Origin: Parasphingorhabdus litoris DSM 22379
Lineage (GTDB): Bacteria > Pseudomonadota > Alphaproteobacteria > Sphingomonadales > Sphingomonadaceae
DNA: 64,000 nt
Direction of reading: 5' to 3'
Assembly (NCBI RefSeq): GCF_020906275.1
Contig: NZ_CP086727.1
Coordinates: forward strand, 434,001-498,000
Shown: piece by piece, positions 16,904-25,586 of the stretch
Layout of the letters: every line of letters begins with the position of its first letter
How positions within the stretch are numbered: position 1 is the stretch's first letter
Notes under the pieces: model-generated
What the model saw: the letters and a program-made list of their open reading frames with translations, nothing else
What the model was told of the DNA's origin: nothing
Database searches by the model: none
Position numbers and translations under genes: made by a program

Positions 16904-18282
16904 TAGTTTTCCTTTTGTTTAGATTGGAGGGCGATATGAAATTCTTTGGCTGCTGATGCATTGATCAGCGCGAGATGCTCCGAGGCAAGATGCTCTGGCT
17001 TAAGCTGCTGTGCATCAAATGTGACGGCATGAGCGGCATCGACCTGATACCAAGGCGCAAACATGTGACGGGCACGAACAATCTGCCACGCCATAGTGAG
17101 ATAGTTGCCAAAACGATCTGGCGACAAATCCGGATATAGTTTTTCCGGTTCGCCTTCAGGCAGGGAAGGATAGACTGTCGTTCCTGTGCCGAGAGCATCA
17201 GCAACAGCATTTATGACATCCTGCCAAGGAACCCAACTGACCGGAGCTTCGTCGGTCCAATTGTCCGACAAGCCATGGCCGGGCAGATCAATGGCCATCT
17301 GACCGGCGGGTGGATTGCCGATCACTGCATAGGCGGGGGCATGAAGACTGAGCTGATCTGCGCTGCGATCGCCGCGCCAGTGGATCAAACCGTTAAAAGC
17401 ATCCGTTCGAATCTCGACAAAACCCTCATCACTGGCATCAGATGAGGTGTCGATTGTCACCGTCTCCGTAGCCAGCAAATGGGACAGGCTAACCGCCTGA
17501 TGCTCCTCTGGCGTTGTGACTTTTTGCGCCGCCCAGCCGGATGGCATGTCACCCAAGCGATCGATATGCTCTTGCAAGGGGTCGCCATTATAGGCGCTGA
17601 TAAGGCAGGGTGGGACATCAGCGCCCACGGCCGGAATGTCACGCGGCGCCCGAAGCACGGCACCATAGCCGGCCTGGTAAGCGTTTCCAGCATCGAGCAT
17701 TTCACGAACAATCGCATCCACGCGCGCAGGATCATCATTGGCAACCGAAAGCCGATGGGTATCATCGGTTGCAAACCACGGGAAGAACCAGCTTTGTTCC
17801 AATATCCTGTTCCACAACCATGTCAGATGTTCGCCATAATCGGACGGATGAAATTCGGGAAGATAACGATCGCTGAACAGCGCCATCTCTTCCGCGGACC
17901 AAATGGCATAGCCGCCGACTGCCAACGTCGTGATTCGAGTCGGGTGTCGTTTGACTGCTGTCACCAGAATGATGCCGCCGGAATGAAAACCATAGGCAGC
18001 GCATTTTTCGATTCCCAGCGCGTCGAGAAAGTCGATAGTCGCATCCGCATATTCGGCAATTTCCGGTTGGCCGGGAAGCGGATCAGATTGCCCAAAACCC
18101 GCTGTATCAGGAGCAATACAGGTAAAATGCGCTGCCCATTTTTCCATCAGCGCTTCATATTCTTTTGAGCTGCGCGGGCTTTGGTGCACCATAAGCAGCG
18201 GCGGACCTTTGCCCGCCTTGCGATAATGGACGCGGCGTTTATTGCCGCCGCTCGAAACATCGATAAAGTGCCGTGTGATCAT
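16903..18282 (-). CDS. Long alpha/beta hydrolase with His at the nucleophile elbow
   Basis: A 459-residue protein, much longer than the usual 270-300. The first part (to about residue 265) is an alpha/beta hydrolase with LLMVHQSPRSSKEY (oxyanion region), APDTAGFGQSD and the elbow YGFHSGGIIL, where aligned families have G-x-S-x-G; here the third position is His. The rest (about 330-450) resembles a worn second hydrolase domain, with IHWRGDR and AIDLPGHGLSD but no elbow. Start: ATG 18282; the ORF's TTG at 18303 lies within the operator. It is divergent from the isochorismatase gene, sharing the operator at 18289-18317. An amide, ester or C-C hydrolase role is possible; activity is unproven. Confidence 0.75.
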   Translation of the reverse strand: MITRHFIDVSSGGNKRRVHYRKAGKGPPLLMVHQSPRSSKEYEALMEKWAAHFTCIAPDTAGFGQSDPLPGQPEIAEYADATIDFLDALGIEKCAAYGFHSGGIILVTAVKRHPTRITTLAVGGYAIWSAEEMALFSDRYLPEFHPSDYGEHLTWLWNRILEQSWFFPWFATDDTHRLSVANDDPARVDAIVREMLDAGNAYQAGYGAVLRAPRDIPAVGADVPPCLISAYNGDPLQEHIDRLGDMPSGWAAQKVTTPEEHQAVSLSHLLATETVTIDTSSDASDEGFVEIRTDAFNGLIHWRGDRSADQLSLHAPAYAVIGNPPAGQMAIDLPGHGLSDNWTDEAPVSWVPWQDVINAVADALGTGTTVYPSLPEGEPEKLYPDLSPDRFGNYLTMAWQIVRARHMFAPWYQVDAAHAVTFDAQQLKPEHLASEHLALINASAAKEFHIALQSKQKEN

Positions 18283-18288
18283 TTTTCC

Positions 18289-18317
18289 AATTTGTCCGGA
18301 CAAATTTGTCTCGACAA
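18289..18317. promoter_or_regulatory. Tandem operator: AATTTGTCCGGACAAATT plus TTGTCTCGACAA
   Basis: An 18-bp perfect palindrome at 18289-18306 (core 18292-18303) is followed directly by a second, degenerate copy at 18306-18317. The sites lie between two divergent operons and touch the start region of the hydrolase gene. The core recurs before at least eight other transcription units in the window, so it marks a regulon. The spacing of 14 bases between centres would place two dimers on nearly opposite faces of the helix. Confidence 0.85.
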
Positions 18318-18367
18318 GTCTTTTTTGCAGATTATTGTAATTTTATCGAATCCGGAGAGAAAAAACT

Positions 18368-19048
18368 ATGACGCTTGTCGGCACAAAAATGGTTTCCGAT
18401 GGCCGCACGGCGCGGGAAATCTTTGAAGAAGTCATTGGCAACCCCGCACGAAAGAAATTTGGTTTCGGCGATAAGCTCGCCATCGTCAATGTCGATGTGC
18501 AACAGGCCTATACGCGGACGGACATGTTCAAGACCGCATATGAGACCGATCCGAATCAGATTGACTATATCAATCAAATTTCTGCGTCAGCACGGGCTAA
18601 AGCTATGCCGGTTATCTGGAGCCGGGTCGCTTATAAAGAAGACGCCGGTGATGCTGGTGTCTGGGGTACGCGAACCGATACTGAAGATTCGTTGCAGAAT
18701 ATCAAATATGACAGCGAGCGGCACCTGCTTGATCCGCGCTGTGAAATAGGGGCCGATGATCTGCAATATACCAAACGGATGCCGAGCGCCTTTTTCGAAA
18801 CGCCGCTGGCGAGCTATTTGACATGGCATAAAGTCGATACGGTGGTGGTGACCGGCGGCTCTACGTCTGGCTGTGTGCGTGCCACAGCGGTAGATGCGCT
18901 AAGTCATGGATATCGCACGATCGTTCCGATTGAAACCTGCGCCGATAAGCATGAAAGCTATCATTTTGCCAACCTGACTGATTTGCAATTGAAATACGCG
19001 GATGTCGAACCGGTGCAGGCGGTGATTGACTGGCTGGAGGCGCGCTAG
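18368..19048 (+). CDS. Isochorismatase-fold cysteine amidohydrolase, paralog
   Basis: A 226-residue cysteine hydrolase with an intact triad: Asp43 (IVNVDVQ), Lys136 (YTKRMPSAFFE) and Cys169 (GSTSGCVRAT). It closely resembles the 7512-8141 protein around the KxxPSAFF and TSGCVRA motifs but has a longer N-terminus. N-carbamoylsarcosine amidase-like or related amide hydrolysis is the best general call. It opens a plus-strand operon behind the tandem operator, and its stop overlaps the GTG start of the next gene. Confidence 0.9.
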   Translation: MTLVGTKMVSDGRTAREIFEEVIGNPARKKFGFGDKLAIVNVDVQQAYTRTDMFKTAYETDPNQIDYINQISASARAKAMPVIWSRVAYKEDAGDAGVWGTRTDTEDSLQNIKYDSERHLLDPRCEIGADDLQYTKRMPSAFFETPLASYLTWHKVDTVVVTGGSTSGCVRATAVDALSHGYRTIVPIETCADKHESYHFANLTDLQLKYADVEPVQAVIDWLEAR

Positions 19049-19941
19049 TGTCCGAAGCACAAAATTCCGATCCAGGATTATATGACTATCTGCCCTATCG
19101 CGGTCGTCCGAAAATCGAGTGGCCGGAGGGAAAGACTTGCGCGGTCTGGGTTGCGCCCAATCTGGAATTTTACGAACTGGACCCGGCGGTTAACCCTCAT
19201 CGGAAGAGCTGGGTAAAGCCGCATCCGGATGTTGTCGGTTATAGCCACCGCGATCATGCGAACCGCGTGTCGCACTGGCGCATGGCGGAGATGATGACAA
19301 AACACGGCTTTCCCGGATCTGTCAGCCTGTCGGTCGCCTTATGTGATCATATTCCGGAAGTGGTGGAGGATGCCAATCAGCGTGGTTGGGAGTTTTTTAG
19401 CCATGGTATTTACAATACCCGCTATTCTTATGGAATGGATGAGGCGCAGGAACGTGCGATTATTGAGGACTCGATTGAAACGGTACAGCGCTCCACCGGC
19501 CAAAGAATCAGAGGCTGGCTGGCTCCCGCGCTGACACATACGCCGCGCACGCTCGACCTGCTTGCGGAATATGGCATGGATTATACCTGCGACCTGTATC
19601 ACGATGATCAACCGACGGACGTAAAAGTGAAGTCTGGGCGGTTGACCGCGATTCCCTATAGCCTTGAGGTCAACGACCATTATGGCTTCTTCATCTACAA
19701 TATGTCGCCGACAGAATATGCCGATACGCTGATACGGCAATATAACCGACTGGCGGAAGAGGGCGAACAATCAGGAACTGTAATGTGCATTCCTCTGCAC
19801 AGCTATCTCATTGGTCAACCTCATCGGATTGGTCCGTTTGAAGCAGTGCTCGAACATATTGCGGGGGATGGCCGGGCATGGATTTCCAGGGCCGGTGATA
19901 TCGTGGATGCCTTCCGGAAACAGACCGGAGGTGCATCATGA
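19048..19941 (+). CDS. Polysaccharide deacetylase-family (NodB/PuuE-like) hydrolase
   Basis: A 297-residue NodB-homology protein of the group that contains PuuE allantoinase. The family's SHG-motif is present as FFSHGIYNTRYSYGM (about 112-126), followed by RGWLAPALTHTPRTLDLLAE and a C-terminal PLHSYLIGQPHRIG that fits the substrate-binding His. The start is GTG 19048, overlapping the previous stop by one base; no in-frame ATG fits. No signal peptide, so it works in the cytoplasm and probably on a C-N bond of a small molecule, not on a polysaccharide. Paired with the next gene. Confidence 0.85.
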   Translation: MSEAQNSDPGLYDYLPYRGRPKIEWPEGKTCAVWVAPNLEFYELDPAVNPHRKSWVKPHPDVVGYSHRDHANRVSHWRMAEMMTKHGFPGSVSLSVALCDHIPEVVEDANQRGWEFFSHGIYNTRYSYGMDEAQERAIIEDSIETVQRSTGQRIRGWLAPALTHTPRTLDLLAEYGMDYTCDLYHDDQPTDVKVKSGRLTAIPYSLEVNDHYGFFIYNMSPTEYADTLIRQYNRLAEEGEQSGTVMCIPLHSYLIGQPHRIGPFEAVLEHIAGDGRAWISRAGDIVDAFRKQTGGAS

Positions 19942-20861
19942 GCCTTGATCCAAGCTATCTCGAATACCCGAAGCGTGGTCGTGGTATGGACCATGCTTAC
20001 TATCCTTACAGCAACCTGTTCGGGCGGAAACCGGTATCATGGCCTGATGATAAGAAGCTACTTATTTGGCCGGTCATCAGCCTGGAATATTTCCCGATGA
20101 TGCCGGATGATGATCCCTTCCGAGCCCCCGGCCATATGCAGACCGCTTATCCAGATTATCGCCACTATACTGCGCGCGAATATGGCACACGGATAGGGAT
20201 TTACCGGTTGCTGGATGCGTTTGAAAAGGTGAGAGCAAAAGTCTCGGTAGCAACCAACAGCGTGATGGCTGAACGCTATCCGGAGCTGATTGAGGATATC
20301 CTGTCCGGTGGTCATGAGATCATCGCGCATAGCACGGATATGAACGGCACGATTGCAGGTGGTATGGATGAGGCGGATGAAAAGGCCCTGATCAATGCAG
20401 CGCTTACCACCTTGGAAGAAGCGACCGGGAAGCGGCCGCGCGGCTGGCTATCGATAGCGCGGTCACAGAGCTTCAAAACCGCAAAGCTCCTAGCAGAAGC
20501 TGGTGTAGAATATATGTGTGACTGGGCGAATGACGAACTGCCTTATAGATTTAAGACAGACGCTGGAACGATCACCAATATCCCGCTTAATCATGAACTC
20601 TCCGATCGCCAGATTATCAATGTCCAGCAGCACTCGGTCGACAGCTATGCCCAGCAGATACGCGATGCTGCAGACTGGTTGCTTGCGGAGGCTGAGTCAT
20701 ATGGTGGCCGGATGCTACCGATGCATCTGACGCCCTATATCATGGGACTGCCTTATCGGATCAGCGGTTTTGAGAAGCTGATCGCGAGCTTTGCAGAGCA
20801 TAATGATATCGGGTTTGCAAGAGGCGATGCGATACTCAACAGCTGGAAGGCACAGCAATGA
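19938..20861 (+). CDS. Polysaccharide deacetylase-family (NodB/PuuE-like) hydrolase, second copy
   Basis: A 307-residue NodB/PuuE-like protein that overlaps the previous gene by four bases (ATGA). The metal-site motif reads IIAHSTDMNGTIAGGMDE, and further marks are RGWLSIARSQSFKTAKLLAEAG and PMHLTPYIMGLPYRI. The tandem pair differ enough that they may form a heteromer or treat successive substrates. Cytoplasmic: no signal peptide. It is coupled by ATGA to the aldehyde dehydrogenase. Confidence 0.85.
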   Translation: MSLDPSYLEYPKRGRGMDHAYYPYSNLFGRKPVSWPDDKKLLIWPVISLEYFPMMPDDDPFRAPGHMQTAYPDYRHYTAREYGTRIGIYRLLDAFEKVRAKVSVATNSVMAERYPELIEDILSGGHEIIAHSTDMNGTIAGGMDEADEKALINAALTTLEEATGKRPRGWLSIARSQSFKTAKLLAEAGVEYMCDWANDELPYRFKTDAGTITNIPLNHELSDRQIINVQQHSVDSYAQQIRDAADWLLAEAESYGGRMLPMHLTPYIMGLPYRISGFEKLIASFAEHNDIGFARGDAILNSWKAQQ

Positions 20862-22279
20862 AGATACGCAATCCGCGTACTGGTAAAACCGACTATGAGA
20901 TCGCTCCGTTAAGTGGTGAGACGGTCACTGATATTGCCCAGCAACTGCGCGCAGCGCAGACCGGCTGGGCAGCCAAGACACCCGAAGAACGTGGCGCAAT
21001 ATTGCTGCAATGGGCGGATGCGATCGAAGTCAATCTTGGGACGATCATCCCTGCGTTGACTAACGACACGGGGCGCGGTGGGATTTCGAAAATCGAAGCG
21101 GCGGGAGTACCGGGACAAATACGGCGCTGGGCAAGAACGGCGCCGCAGCTTATCGCCGAAGGTCAACCAGCTGATCAGCCGACTTCAGTTCCGACGATCA
21201 CCACATCGACGGAATTGGTGCCATATCAACTGGCCGGTGTGATCAGCCCGTGGAACTTCCCGATGACGCTCGCGCTGATTGACGCGATTCCGGCTTTGAT
21301 GGCGGGATCAGCAGTGCTGATAAAACCGTCTGAGGTAACGCCACGATTTATCAAGCCGCTGATGGCAACTGTCGAGCAAATCCCGGAGCTAGCGGCGGTG
21401 CTGTCGATCATTGAAGGCGATGGAAAAACCGGAGCGGCGATGATTGATCAGGTCGATTATGTCTGTTTTACAGGCTCGGTGGCGACGGGGTGGAAAGTTG
21501 GCGAAAGTGCCGCGCAGGCGTTTATTCCGGCTAGTCTGGAGCTGGGCGGTAAGGACCCGATGATCGTGCTGGCGAGCGCGGATCCGGAGACGGCAGCGGC
21601 GACGGCGCTGCGGGCCAGTATCGTCAACACCGGGCAGGCCTGCCAGTCGATCGAGCGGGTCTATGTGGCGCGGGAGATTGCCGAGCCGTTTCTCGCCAGT
21701 TTGACGGCGCAGGCAGAGGCGGTGGCGCTCAATTACCCCGACATCAATAAAGGCCATATCGGCCCGTTTATCTTTGAAAAACAAGCGGAAATTGCGCAGA
21801 ACCAGATTGATGACGCGGTCAGGAAAGGCGCCAAACTGGTCACCGGGGGCGCAGTCGAAAATCTCGGCGGCGGGCTCTATCTCAGGCCAACCATTCTCAC
21901 CGATGTCCCACCGGATTCAAACATCATCCGCGAAGAGAATTTCGGTCCCGTCATCCCGGTCGTGATCTATGATCAGATTGAAGAGGCGATTGCACAGGCG
22001 AATGATAGTATCTTCGGTTTGTCCGCTGCGGTTGTTGGCGGATCGGTTACGGAAGCGGAACAGATCGCATCCCATCTGAAGGCGGGCGCGGTATCAATCA
22101 ATGACGGGTCGCTAACATCGATGGTCTGGGAAGCGGAAAAATCGAGCTTTGGCTATTCCGGGCTCGGCGCATCGCGAATGGGGGCCAGCGGCCTGATGCG
22201 CTTCTTCCGTAAACGCGTGCTGATCCGGCAATCGGGCGAGGCAGCGCGAATAGAGGCTTTTGCAGAGGAGAATTTCTGA
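20858..22279 (+). CDS. NAD(P)-dependent aldehyde dehydrogenase
   Basis: A 473-residue aldehyde dehydrogenase with the full active site: Asn133 (SPWNFP), Lys156 (LIKPSE), Glu228 (LELGGKDP) and Cys262 (GQACQS). It oxidises an aldehyde to its acid with NAD or NADP. Starts within the previous stop (ATGA) and ends one base over the methyltransferase start, so it is translationally coupled on both sides. In the pathway it would oxidise an aldehyde released by the deacetylase/amidohydrolase steps, but the substrate is not readable. Confidence 0.93.
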   Translation: MKIRNPRTGKTDYEIAPLSGETVTDIAQQLRAAQTGWAAKTPEERGAILLQWADAIEVNLGTIIPALTNDTGRGGISKIEAAGVPGQIRRWARTAPQLIAEGQPADQPTSVPTITTSTELVPYQLAGVISPWNFPMTLALIDAIPALMAGSAVLIKPSEVTPRFIKPLMATVEQIPELAAVLSIIEGDGKTGAAMIDQVDYVCFTGSVATGWKVGESAAQAFIPASLELGGKDPMIVLASADPETAAATALRASIVNTGQACQSIERVYVAREIAEPFLASLTAQAEAVALNYPDINKGHIGPFIFEKQAEIAQNQIDDAVRKGAKLVTGGAVENLGGGLYLRPTILTDVPPDSNIIREENFGPVIPVVIYDQIEEAIAQANDSIFGLSAAVVGGSVTEAEQIASHLKAGAVSINDGSLTSMVWEAEKSSFGYSGLGASRMGASGLMRFFRKRVLIRQSGEAARIEAFAEENF

Positions 22280-23466
22280 TGGGCGTGGAATTGCAGCATC
22301 CGATGAAACCGGAACTGACGGCGGAAGAGGCCGCGCGCGGGCGCTTTGTGTCCGGCATCCGGGCGTTCATCCTCAACGATCTCGCCGGTGATTTGCGCTT
22401 GGCCTATGACAAGCGCGCAGCCCCTGCCTTTGCCCGGGAGAACGGCCGCCAGCCGGAAACCAGCAACGAAGCACATCAGGCGCTGCGCGGAGACCCGGCG
22501 TTCAACATCTATTCGGCAATGCGGGTGCAGGCGCAGAAAATGGTCTGGCAGGCGTCGGGCGATGTGGTGGCAAGAGATATTGAACGGTTGGAAGCGGAGG
22601 CAGCGAAAGTTGCCAACGGGCCTGGTTCTGTCAAACTCAATCCCGATCTCGATATCCCCCGTAATGTCGATGCGATTGAAGTGCACCTGATGCCGGGCAG
22701 CTACACGCGCGGCGGAGACTCTCTCGAAGCCGGCGCGGTCTATGATCAGGGGTTGGCCGTGTTCTCTATGGGTCTGATGGGTGCCAATCTTGATGATATC
22801 GGCCTGTCCATGGCCGCTTATGTGAAAGGGAAATTCCCCGATTTCAAACCGCAGAGCATTCTCGATACCGGTTGCACTATCGGCCACAATACATTGCCAT
22901 GGAAACAGACCTATCCCGACGCAAAGGTAGAGGCGATTGACGCAGCGGCGGGCGGCCTGCGCTATGCATCGGCGCGCGCCAAGATGCAGGGGCAGGAGGT
23001 CAGTTTCGCGCAAATGTCCGCCGATGCGCTGGACTATCCCGACGCCAGTTTCGACCTCGTCTTTTCCTCGATGTTCCTGCATGAATTATCGAAGAAAGCG
23101 CGCGCGGCGGCGTTTAAGGAAGCCTATCGGGTGCTGAAACCTGGCGGTCTGCTGCTCCATATGGAATTGCCACCTAATGACCAGATGAATGCCTTTGACG
23201 GCTTTTATCTGGACTGGGACAGCTGGTATAATTCGGAGCCTTTCTACAAAGGTTATCGCGATGAGAGCCCGCCCGAATTGTGCCAGGCAGGCGGCTTTGG
23301 CGCAGACGACTATTTCCAGTTCGTCGTGCCCAGCATCGGCATCTATGGTGAGGAAGCGGTAGCGCAAGCCATTGCAGACGAGAATGCGAATGCCGTCGAC
23401 AGCGAAACCACCGGACGACTGGCCGAAGGCATTATGTGGTTTGGTTTTGGTGCTTGGAAAAGATGA
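22279..23466 (+). CDS. Class I SAM-dependent methyltransferase, paralog A
   Basis: A 395-residue protein with a 190-residue N-terminal region of unknown fold and a C-terminal Rossmann methyltransferase: motif I SILDTGCTIGHNTLP (about 194-208), acidic loop VEAIDAAAGGLRYA, FDLVFSSMFLHE and YRVLKPGGLLLHME. The N-terminal signature LAYDKRAAPAFARENGRQP is shared with the paralog at 26720-27964. It is followed, with ATGA overlap, by a small FDDP protein, exactly as the paralog is. This conserved pairing inside a catabolic operon suggests a corrinoid-free methyl transfer or an O-/N-methylation step, or a non-methylating SAM-fold enzyme; none is proven. Confidence 0.85.
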   Translation: MGVELQHPMKPELTAEEAARGRFVSGIRAFILNDLAGDLRLAYDKRAAPAFARENGRQPETSNEAHQALRGDPAFNIYSAMRVQAQKMVWQASGDVVARDIERLEAEAAKVANGPGSVKLNPDLDIPRNVDAIEVHLMPGSYTRGGDSLEAGAVYDQGLAVFSMGLMGANLDDIGLSMAAYVKGKFPDFKPQSILDTGCTIGHNTLPWKQTYPDAKVEAIDAAAGGLRYASARAKMQGQEVSFAQMSADALDYPDASFDLVFSSMFLHELSKKARAAAFKEAYRVLKPGGLLLHMELPPNDQMNAFDGFYLDWDSWYNSEPFYKGYRDESPPELCQAGGFGADDYFQFVVPSIGIYGEEAVAQAIADENANAVDSETTGRLAEGIMWFGFGAWKR

Positions 23467-23744
23467 GCACGCAAAAGGAAAACCCCGGTCCGGTTTTCAA
23501 ACCGGACGACACACCGAAAGATATTTACGGGCTTGATGGCAACCCCCAGTTTTTCGATGATCCCGGCATGGACCGCTTTGTCGCCGTCGTCATGAATATG
23601 GCGCAGGAAATGTGGGTGCAGGAAGAGCGGCTGATGGCGCTTGAAGGCCTGGAAGCCTCTGAAGCGGAGCGTGAAGCAAAGCTCAAGGAATTTATCGATC
23701 GTATTTTTGCACCGCTGCGCGAACAAGGGAGTGACGAAACATGA
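23463..23744 (+). CDS. Small FDDP-motif partner protein, paralog A
   Basis: A 93-residue acidic protein that I do not recognise. It has NPQFFDDPGMDRFVAVV followed by a long charged helix (QEMWVQEERLMALEGLEAS) that could form a coiled coil. The 120-residue protein at 26361-26723 has the matching PEYFDDPEDERMLSIL, E-x-x-VL-RERM and VERLL pattern, and both are coupled to a methyltransferase of the same subfamily. Start ATG 23463 overlaps the methyltransferase stop (ATGA); the longer ORF start at 23436 is not needed. I infer a partner subunit or stability factor for the methyltransferase. Confidence 0.75.
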   Translation: MSTQKENPGPVFKPDDTPKDIYGLDGNPQFFDDPGMDRFVAVVMNMAQEMWVQEERLMALEGLEASEAEREAKLKEFIDRIFAPLREQGSDET

Positions 23745-24760
23745 AGGCTTGGCAAATCGGATCCAGAACCGGCATTGGCGGATTGCAGTTGGCCGAGCAT
23801 AGCGATCCGGAACCGGGCCCGGACGAGATTGTCGTCAAGGTCACGGCAGCCGGTCTTAACTATCGCGACCTGATGGTGCTTCGCGGCGACTATGGTACGG
23901 ATCTGCCTGAAGATCGCGTGCCTCTGTCTGACGGTGTCGGCGTGATTGAAGCCATTGGGGCTGATGTTACCGGACTGGAAGTGGGAACCCGCGTCATGGC
24001 CCCGCATTTCGCCACCTGGCTCGATGGCGCCTATAGCTTTGCCGTATTTGCCAGAGATCTGGGCGTTACCGCCAATGGCTGGCTAGCCGAGAAAATCATT
24101 CTCCCTGCAAATGCAGCCGTGGTCGTACCTGAAAATGTGAGCGACAATAGCGCGGCTACCTTCTCGGTCGTCGGCAGCACGGTCTGGCATGCGATGATGG
24201 CCTTTGGTGAGGCTAAGCCGGGCGATCTCGTGCTCGCACAGGGAACCGGCGGTGTATCCATATTCGCGCTGCAGCTGGCCAAGGCAATGGGAATGGATTT
24301 CGCGATCACCTCGTCGAGCGATGAAAAACTGGCGCGTGCCAAGGAAATGGGCGCGGATTACGGCATCAACTATCGCGACCGACCCGATTGGGGCACCGCT
24401 TTGCTGGACGCCACGAGTGGCCGAGGCGCAGATGTTGTCGTTGATACATTGGGTTTTCCGGCGATGGGCGAAACCGTGGCGGCCTGCGCCGTCAATGCGC
24501 GCATCGGATCTCTGGGGGCGCTGTCCGGAACGCCGCAGGATCAATCCAGCGCCAGCCAGGGCGCTTTGATTGGCAAGAATATCGCAATCAAGGGCATCGC
24601 ATCCGGCAATCGAGAGATGCTGCAACAGGCGCTGGATGTGGTTGCGAAAAACGATATCGAACTGTTGGTCGAAAGCGTTTTCGACTTTGACGATGCAGCT
24701 GCGGCTTTCACGCATCTCGAAAGCGGCAGTCATATGGGCAAGGTGATGATTACCGTTTAA
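23741..24760 (+). CDS. Medium-chain dehydrogenase/reductase, quinone oxidoreductase-like
   Basis: A 339-residue MDR enzyme. The N-terminal GroES-like domain (1-130, with GLNYRDLMVLRGDY) has no catalytic-zinc Cys set, and the Rossmann domain begins at LAQGTGGVSIFALQLAK. This fits NADPH-dependent quinone or enoyl reductases. It overlaps the small protein gene by four bases (ATGA) and is the last gene of the 18368-24760 operon. Its 3' end overlaps the convergent gene at 24750-25478 by eleven bases. Confidence 0.9.
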   Translation: MKAWQIGSRTGIGGLQLAEHSDPEPGPDEIVVKVTAAGLNYRDLMVLRGDYGTDLPEDRVPLSDGVGVIEAIGADVTGLEVGTRVMAPHFATWLDGAYSFAVFARDLGVTANGWLAEKIILPANAAVVVPENVSDNSAATFSVVGSTVWHAMMAFGEAKPGDLVLAQGTGGVSIFALQLAKAMGMDFAITSSSDEKLARAKEMGADYGINYRDRPDWGTALLDATSGRGADVVVDTLGFPAMGETVAACAVNARIGSLGALSGTPQDQSSASQGALIGKNIAIKGIASGNREMLQQALDVVAKNDIELLVESVFDFDDAAAAFTHLESGSHMGKVMITV

Positions 24761-25478
24761 GTTCGACCAGCTCGTACCACGTCATCATATAACCGCCGAC
24801 GCCACCCTGTACGAATATGCCGTCGTCATCATCGGTAATCCACACGTCATAGGCGGGATGCTCGCCCGCCATGCCGCCGGTTCCCGGTACTATGCTGGCA
24901 TCATCGACAAATTGCAGATGTTTGCACTGGAAGGTGCCGGCCGGCACGGTAACTTCTTCTGTGCCGATATAGATGGCACCGATCTTGACCTGTGCAATTT
25001 GCGGCGGGGTTGCACCACGATGATCGGGGGAGGGCAGATAGCAATTGAGCAGGCGCTTTGTTTCCTTATCCCAATCCTTGGTCGACAGCATATAGCCGTC
25101 TGAGACAATCGGGTGTGTGCCGAAACCGTCGAGCGGCAATTCCGCTTCAACCCTTTGAGAGAGCCTCCCGATCGAGGGGCCATAGGATTCCATTTCAACA
25201 TGGGTTCCGTCAAAGCGCATCCAGCCTGAACCCATAAATTTATCTCCGACGGTTAGTCTGACATGGCAGTCCATCGGCTGTTTATGCTCGTCCATCGCGT
25301 AGATGATATCGCGCATAACCGTGGGTTCGGGTTCGTAAATTTCGCAATGCGCGCGCATGGTCACTTTGCCATCACTATGATGGGTGAACATGAAGGTTTC
25401 GAACCCGCGATTCTGACCCTCCATCTCCGGTTTGCGCGACGTATATTCCAGACGGCCTTCGATAATGCGGTGCTTCAT
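24750..25478 (-). CDS. Uncharacterised protein, DUF3108-like
   Basis: A 242-residue protein without signal peptide or membrane segment. The C-terminal VTVPAGTFQCKHLQF followed by AYDVWITDDDDGIFVQ resembles DUF3108-type beta-rich proteins, where a strand pair presents a Cys; the match is tentative. The long ORF begins at 25526, but ATG 25478 has GAGGAG at the right distance. It shares the operator at 25531-25548 with the divergent membrane-protein gene, so it belongs to the regulon. Function unknown. Confidence 0.7.
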   Translation of the reverse strand: MKHRIIEGRLEYTSRKPEMEGQNRGFETFMFTHHSDGKVTMRAHCEIYEPEPTVMRDIIYAMDEHKQPMDCHVRLTVGDKFMGSGWMRFDGTHVEMESYGPSIGRLSQRVEAELPLDGFGTHPIVSDGYMLSTKDWDKETKRLLNCYLPSPDHRGATPPQIAQVKIGAIYIGTEEVTVPAGTFQCKHLQFVDDASIVPGTGGMAGEHPAYDVWITDDDDGIFVQGGVGGYMMTWYELVELKR

Positions 25479-25530
25479 CCCATTCTCCTCATGTTTCTTC
25501 ATGCCAGCGCATTTTTCTCTTGCCAAGAGG

Positions 25531-25548
25531 AATTTGTCCGGACAAATT
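25531..25548. promoter_or_regulatory. Operator AATTTGTCCGGACAAATT
   Basis: An 18-bp perfect palindrome identical to the one at 18289-18306, between the divergent genes at 24750-25478 and 25587-26279. It is 39 bases from the plus-strand start and 53 from the minus-strand one, so one bound dimer could cover both promoters. Confidence 0.85.
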
Positions 25549-25586
25549 GCAGAAAGCTATTTACACGGTCTGGGAGGACGTTGGTA

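Noticed and set aside
17260..17272. TTGTCCGACAA inside the long hydrolase gene
   Set aside because: Eleven instead of twelve bases, so the half-sites have the wrong spacing, and it is intragenic.
22153..23082. 309-residue minus-strand ORF
   Set aside because: Antisense to the aldehyde dehydrogenase and methyltransferase genes, with no recognisable motif.
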